Position numbers and translations under genes: made by a program | The notes under the pieces: model-generated | What the model was told of the DNA's origin: nothing | The model's input: the letters and a program-made list of their open reading frames with translations, nothing else | Database searches by the model: none | From: Phytoactinopolyspora halotolerans | Lineage (GTDB): Bacteria; Actinomycetota; Actinomycetes; Jiangellales; Jiangellaceae | DNA length: 64,000 nucleotides | Assembly: GCF_010550675.1 (NCBI RefSeq) | Contig: NZ_JAAGOA010000003.1 | Span: forward strand, 1 to 64,000 | Reading direction: 5' to 3' | Shown: positions 60,607 to 64,000 of the stretch, one piece after another | Layout of the letters: every line of letters starts with the position of its first letter | Position numbering within the stretch: the first letter of the stretch is position 1

Positions 60607-60934
60607 TGTCAAGCCGGCGGGAGGATGTCCCCCTCCGTCCTCTCGCCGGCCTCGGCCCAGGCCCGGCGCCCCGGCCCCGTCTCGGTCCTGGCCGTGTGCC
60701 ACCGAGGGCTGGCCCGGTCGTGTGTCCCCGGACCGCCTCGCCTATCCCAGCTCCGGCGGTGCGGCGCGGTCCTCGACGACGGGGGAGAGGACGGCGCCGC
60801 CCGGTGGACTCGAGCCAGTGCTCGGCGGCCCCCACGCCATAGCCCGCCGGATCCGGTGCCGGGCGTGGATTCGATGGCCCGGCGCGCCCGATGGCATCAC
60901 AGCGTCGGGCCGTCCAACGCGTCAGGAGGAACGG
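60607..60934. other. Gap without a supported gene
   Basis: About 330 GC-rich bases between the RNA ligase terminator and the small zinc-ribbon gene. Open frames exist on both strands but none has family support. The right end carries AGGAGG for the next gene. Confidence 0.4.
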
Positions 60935-61177
60935 ATGATCGCCTGTCCCGGGTGTGACCTTGCCGCCGATGACCTCTGGCATGCCTATCTGGCCGGTTCG
61001 CCGTGTCCGGGTTGCGGCCTGGCAGCTCATGTCATCGAGCTGGTCCAGCTGTATCGCCGGATGCACGTGTCGCTGGACAGTCCATGGCGCTGTGCACACT
61101 GCCGCCGGATCAACCCGGGCGATCCGTATCCCCTCGGGCCCAGCCGCGCGGTGTGTGACACGTGCTGTACCCGCTGA
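60935..61177 (+). CDS. Small protein with four CxxC pairs (double zinc ribbon)
   Basis: An 80-residue protein with Cys pairs CPGC, CPGC, CAHC and CDTC in that order, enough for two zinc sites. The segment between pairs 2 and 3 is helical (HVIELVQLYRRMHVSLDS). AGGAGG six bases before ATG 60935 supports a real gene. No close family recognised. It follows the RNA ligase, but the terminator between them argues for separate transcripts. It may bind nucleic acid or a protein partner (inference). Confidence 0.7.
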   Translation: MIACPGCDLAADDLWHAYLAGSPCPGCGLAAHVIELVQLYRRMHVSLDSPWRCAHCRRINPGDPYPLGPSRAVCDTCCTR

Positions 61178-61185
61178 CCCGTCGG

Positions 61186-62205
61186 CTATACGGATGCCTC
61201 GGCCTTGAGCTGGGCGGCGATGGCCAACTCCATCGCGGTGAAGTACATCTCCTGCGGGTTCGCCGTCTCCGTACGGTTGCGGACGTCGTCGACGAATCGC
61301 GGAAAGAACGTCGTCGGCAGGTGGGCGCACTCGATGTAGTGCTCGCCGTCCTTGTCGACCAGGAACAGGTGCTCGCCGCCGGGTCGTCCGGCTGGGTCGA
61401 CGTTCTTGCGCAGCTCGATGTATCCGTCCGCACCGAGGATCGTGATCCGGCCGTCGCCCCAGCTGGACAGGCCGTCCGGGGTGTACCAGTCGACGCGTAT
61501 GTAGCCGTGTGCCCGCGGACTCCGCAGCAGGGCCTCGCCGAAGTCCTGAAGCCCGGGGTCCTGCGGATTCGCGTAGTTGCCGACGCTCGCGGCGACGATC
61601 TCGGCCGACGAGGATCCGGTCAGGAACAAGAACTGATCCACCTGGTGCGATGCGATGTCGGTGATGATCCCACCGTAGCGGTCGCGCTCGAAGAACCACG
61701 GTGCGCGAGTGGCACGGTTCAACCGGTGCGGCCCGAGGCCGATCGTCTGGACGACGGTGCCGATCGCGCCGTCGGCGATCAGTTCGGCCGCCTTGATCGT
61801 GGCTGGACTGTTGAAGCGTTCACCGAAGTAGGCGGCCCAGATCCGGCCGGTCTCATGCGCGGTCGCGCGCAGCTCGGCCATCTGCTCCAGGGTCGTCGCG
61901 GCGGGCTTGTCCACGAGGACGTCCTTGCCGGCCCGCATCGCCTCTCGTGCGATCCCGGCGCGATCCGCCGGTACCGCCGCCGTGGCGATGACATCGATGC
62001 TGACGTCGTCGTACAGGCGTCGCGGATCGTCGACGTTCGGAATCTCCGGGAACGCCTGGGCGAACGCGGCGCATCGCCGCTCGTCGTCGCCACCGAAGAC
62101 GCCGACGCACATCGCGCCCGCGGCTCGCAGACCGCGCACCATGCCGTCGATGTGACCGTGGTCGACGCCGATCACTGCGAACCTGATCTCGTTAGGGCTA
62201 GTCAT
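61186..62205 (-). CDS. Gfo/Idh/MocA-family oxidoreductase
   Basis: A 339-residue dehydrogenase. It has FAVIGVDHGHIDGMVRGL, the catalytic-Lys motif VLVDKPAATTLEQ and the catalytic His in IITDIASHQVDQFLFL. A typical fold and length for sugar-type oxidoreductases. ATG 62205 is chosen because GGAGGAAG precedes it and the sequence in front is not conserved. A LacI-type palindrome (GGAAAGCGCTTCC) lies between the ribosome-binding site and the start. Its substrate may belong to the carbohydrate pathway served elsewhere in the window, but this is not shown. Confidence 0.88.
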   Translation of the reverse strand: MTSPNEIRFAVIGVDHGHIDGMVRGLRAAGAMCVGVFGGDDERRCAAFAQAFPEIPNVDDPRRLYDDVSIDVIATAAVPADRAGIAREAMRAGKDVLVDKPAATTLEQMAELRATAHETGRIWAAYFGERFNSPATIKAAELIADGAIGTVVQTIGLGPHRLNRATRAPWFFERDRYGGIITDIASHQVDQFLFLTGSSSAEIVAASVGNYANPQDPGLQDFGEALLRSPRAHGYIRVDWYTPDGLSSWGDGRITILGADGYIELRKNVDPAGRPGGEHLFLVDKDGEHYIECAHLPTTFFPRFVDDVRNRTETANPQEMYFTAMELAIAAQLKAEASV

Positions 62206-62218
62206 GGAAAGCGCTTCC
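62206..62218. promoter_or_regulatory. LacI/CcpA-type operator at the Gfo/Idh start
   Basis: GGAAAGCGCTTCC contains the perfect core AAGCGCTT, the classic LacI-family operator, directly before ATG 62205. The cognate LacI protein is not next to it. Confidence 0.6.
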
Positions 62219-62288
62219 TCCGTCTCGACGGTCGTCACGATACCGCCCGCGGTCACGTCCGGACACGGTCGGCCCACTCACTCGCCCA

Positions 62289-62338
62289 TGATCATCGAGG
62301 ATCCGCGGGGCGATAACCCCGCGGATCCTCGATGATCA
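62289..62338. repeat. ATGATCAT palindrome, perfect copy
   Basis: Arms 62289-62310 and 62317-62338 are perfectly complementary over 22 bases (TGATCATCGAGGATCCGCGG and onward) with a 6-base loop. It lies in the divergent region between the Gfo/Idh and AbiEi-like genes. The right edge reads ATCACGG rather than ATCATGG. Confidence 0.9.
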
Positions 62339-62348
62339 CGGGGAGGGC

Positions 62349-62386
62349 TGTGCATAACCGAGCGCGTTGACGGCTGGTTATCCACA
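62349..62386. promoter_or_regulatory. Two DnaA-box-like 9-mers
   Basis: TGTGCATAA (62349-62357; a one-mismatch box on the minus strand) and TTATCCACA (62378-62386; consensus) face each other upstream of the AbiEi-like gene. GGTTATCCACATTC here is identical to the one at 55872-55885. Confidence 0.4.
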
Positions 62387-62435
62387 TTCGTCGTCGCGGG
62401 GTGGGCAACGTCGCACGGCACAGCAGGGTCGGCAG

Positions 62436-63437
62436 ATGAGATCTCCCGGACCCGGCCCGCTTGCCGAATCATTCGTGCCGAGGGCTGTGCCCTATCGAGT
62501 GAAGCTGGAAGAGCTGCTGGGCGTCCAGCACGGCGTGCTCACCCGCGCACAGGCACTGGCCTGCGGAATCACGCCTGATCAGCTCAGGTGGTTGGCGGCA
62601 TCGGGCCGGTGGCGCCGGGTCCATGCAGGCGTCTACTCGGCGTTCACCGGACCGATGCCCTTCGAGGCGCAGGTCTGGGCGGCGATCCTGCGTGCGGGAC
62701 GCGGCGCAGTGGCCAGCCATCGTACGGCCGCGTATCTGGACGGCCTGTGTGACGACCCCGGATCCGCGATCCACGTGACCGTCCCGGCAGACCGGCATAT
62801 ATGCGCTCCGATCGAGGGCGTGCGCGTGCACTATGCCCATCGCCTCGGCCGCACCCGTCATCCCACTCGCCTTCCACCGCGGACGCGGATCGAGGAGACG
62901 GTGCTCGATCTGGTGGACGATACCCACGATGCGTCCGAGGTTGAGACGTGGGTGGTCGGAGCCTGTCAACGACGGCGCACCACGCCGGAGAGGATCGCCG
63001 CTGCGCTGGCCCTTCGCAAGAAGATCCGGTGGCGGCCCATGCTGGAGAGCATGCTGGTGGACGTAGCCATCGGCGCCGAGTCACCACTTGAGCTGCGTCA
63101 TCTTCGGCGCGTCGAACGGGCACACGGGCTGCCGAGCGGGGCGCGTCAGCGGCGGGTGAGCGGTAGCCGGGTCATATGGATCGACGTCGACTACGACGAG
63201 TACCGGCTCCGCGTCGAACTGGACGGGAGAGTGGGGCACGTCGGAGAGGGCCAGTTCCGTGACCGACGGCGAGACAACCGCACCACGGTCGACGGCCGCG
63301 CGACGCTGCGGTACGGGCACGCGGACGTGTTCGGCGATCCGTGCGGCGTCGCGGCGGAGCAGGCACGCGTCTTGCGCGACCGAGGATGGCCGGGCGGCCT
63401 GCGCCCCTGCGGCTCGAGCTGTACCGCTGTCCCATGA
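62436..63437 (+). CDS. AbiEi-type antitoxin domain and DUF559-like protein
   Basis: A 333-residue protein. The N-terminal winged-helix segment HGVLTRAQALACGITPDQL is the AbiEi antitoxin-like domain, followed by GRWRRVHAGVYSAFTGP. The C-terminal part has IWIDVDYDEYRLRVELDGR and VDGRATLRYGHADVF, resembling the DUF559 (VSR-like, PD-D/ExK) nuclease fold. Similar fusions are frequent in actinobacteria; some may be defence or mobile-element genes, but no AbiEii-type toxin is next to it. Its stop codon TGA lies inside the palindrome at 63431-63488. GTG 62500 is an alternative start. Confidence 0.8.
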   Translation: MRSPGPGPLAESFVPRAVPYRVKLEELLGVQHGVLTRAQALACGITPDQLRWLAASGRWRRVHAGVYSAFTGPMPFEAQVWAAILRAGRGAVASHRTAAYLDGLCDDPGSAIHVTVPADRHICAPIEGVRVHYAHRLGRTRHPTRLPPRTRIEETVLDLVDDTHDASEVETWVVGACQRRRTTPERIAAALALRKKIRWRPMLESMLVDVAIGAESPLELRHLRRVERAHGLPSGARQRRVSGSRVIWIDVDYDEYRLRVELDGRVGHVGEGQFRDRRRDNRTTVDGRATLRYGHADVFGDPCGVAAEQARVLRDRGWPGGLRPCGSSCTAVP

Positions 63438-63488
63438 TCATCGAGGATCCGCGGGGGTATAGCGCCCCACATCCTCGATGATCATGGG
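63431..63488. repeat. ATGATCAT palindrome between convergent genes
   Basis: CCCATGATCATCGAGGAT (63431-63448) and its complement (63471-63488) form an 18-bp perfect pair; the inner part is imperfect. The left edge holds the stop codon of the AbiEi-like gene (TGA at 63435-63437) and the right edge the stop codon of cydB (63482-63484), so both convergent genes end within one repeat. Confidence 0.9.
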
Positions 63489-64000
63489 GAGGTGATGTGC
63501 TGGACGCCGATCCGCCGCCGGAAGGTCCAGTACACCCAGCTCTGGTAGGCGAGCACGACCGGCACGAAGGGCACCGCCACCCAGGTCATCACGGTCAGCG
63601 TGTAGTCGGTCGACGAGGCGTTGTCCACGGTGAGCGTGCCGGCGGCGTCCGCCGTGGACGGCAGCACATCCGGGTACAGCGCACCGAACAGCGCCGCGCC
63701 GACTGCGGCGACGGCGACGAACGACGTGACGAAGGCCCAGCCCTCGCGGCCATCGGCGATGATGCGGTGGCCACCGACGACGAACGCGACCGCGACCGCC
63801 CCGGCCAGCCATGCCGCCCAGGTGACCGACCCGGTGTCCCGCTGCGTCACCGTCCAGACCACGAAGCCGGCGATGGCCAGCGCCGTCGGTGCGGCGAGCC
63901 GCCCGGACAGCGCCCTGGCGCGGGTACGCAGCTCGCCCACGGTCTTCAGTGCGACGTAATGGGTGCCGTGCAGCAGCGAGAGCGCCAGCGTCACTACCCC
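63482..64000 (-). CDS. cydB: Cytochrome bd oxidase subunit II (C-terminal part)
   Basis: The 3' end of cydB, 172 residues visible; the gene begins beyond the window edge. Membrane segments include LTLALSLLHGTHYVALKT (family hallmark), ALAIAGFVVWTVTQ, AWLAGAVAVAFVVG, GWAFVTSFVAVAAVGAALFG and the last LTVMTWVAVPFVPVVLAYQSW, ending WTFRRRIG as in CydB. The subunit forms the quinol oxidase with CydA for oxygen respiration at low tension. The final Ser-Pro-stop is supplied by the palindrome at 63431-63488. Confidence 0.92.
   Translation of the reverse strand, partial: GVVTLALSLLHGTHYVALKTVGELRTRARALSGRLAAPTALAIAGFVVWTVTQRDTGSVTWAAWLAGAVAVAFVVGGHRIIADGREGWAFVTSFVAVAAVGAALFGALYPDVLPSTADAAGTLTVDNASSTDYTLTVMTWVAVPFVPVVLAYQSWVYWTFRRRIGVQHITSP

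Noticed and set aside
60401-61699. 432-codon frame on the minus strand across the RNA ligase 3' end
   Set aside because: Shadow of the RNA ligase, the zinc-ribbon protein and the Gfo/Idh gene; no family.
62349-62386. Chromosome replication origin
   Set aside because: Only two DnaA-like boxes and none of dnaA, dnaN, rpmH or parAB near.

Overview
The window is about 64 kb of high-GC, gene-dense chromosome from an actinobacterium. Evidence for this is a mycothiol synthase (mshD), a GlnR-type nitrogen regulator, a ClpC with a ClgR-type box upstream, an hbhA-like locus (XRE regulator, heparin-binding-hemagglutinin-like protein, DUF2516 protein), frequent GTG starts, ATGA/GTGA stop-start overlaps and many leaderless promoters (a TANNNT box 6-7 bases before the start codon). 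The genus cannot be fixed from sequence alone; the mix would fit a soil or marine actinomycete, possibly of the Jiangella type (low confidence). No rRNA, tRNA, CRISPR array, integrase or transposase gene was seen.

Layout. 0.1-12 kb: alpha/beta hydrolase, NAD-epimerase, DUF2267, a PadR regulator with a DrrAB-like exporter, a glycerophosphodiesterase, cspA, ung, an MFS carrier, and a leftward translationally coupled operon DUF2064 - GT2 glycosyltransferase - MTA phosphorylase. 12-17 kb: a two-component system coupled to a membrane glycosyltransferase-like protein and a sugar-nucleotide epimerase, which looks like a cell-envelope glycan set. 16.8-24 kb: phosphate and central functions (DUF47/PhoU-like, CYTH-CHAD, ppk1, mshD, glnR, MoaD-like). 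24-27 kb: sulfur locus with membrane thioredoxin, a Cys-containing leader peptide, DUF4395, rhodanese SseA and DUF1416. 27-37 kb: TetR plus aldo/keto reductase, DsrE, nitrobindin-like, berberine-type oxidase, YgfZ, Dtd, SDR, asparaginase, amino-acid permease. 37-42 kb: hbhA-like locus and clpC. 42-45 kb: three paralogous small lipoproteins around a HAD phosphatase, then a DUF2599 protein and mutY.

46-56 kb is the main accessory block: a Gfo/Idh-like protein lacking the usual catalytic residues, a fold-type III PLP enzyme, a LacI regulator, and one operon encoding a Tat/lipoprotein sugar-binding protein, two CUT1 permeases and two cysteine-type sulfatases. A perfect 16-bp palindrome lies at its ribosome-binding site and a related site lies at the lacI start. 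The likely job is uptake and desulfation of a sulfated carbohydrate. 56-64 kb: DUF4192, a solitary MoxR ATPase, two more Gfo/Idh enzymes (one with a LacI-type operator at its start codon), a DraRnl-like RNA ligase with a less GC-rich upstream region, a small protein with four CxxC pairs, an AbiEi/DUF559-like protein, and the 3' end of cydB.

The window also carries a dispersed family of intergenic palindromes with ATGATCAT edges (20.7, 33.7, 43.8, 62.3 and 63.4 kb). In three cases the palindrome edge supplies the stop codon of the adjoining gene (mshD, the AbiEi/DUF559 gene and cydB). This, the three-member lipoprotein family, the sulfatase transport operon and the RNA ligase/zinc-ribbon locus are the most interesting observations.
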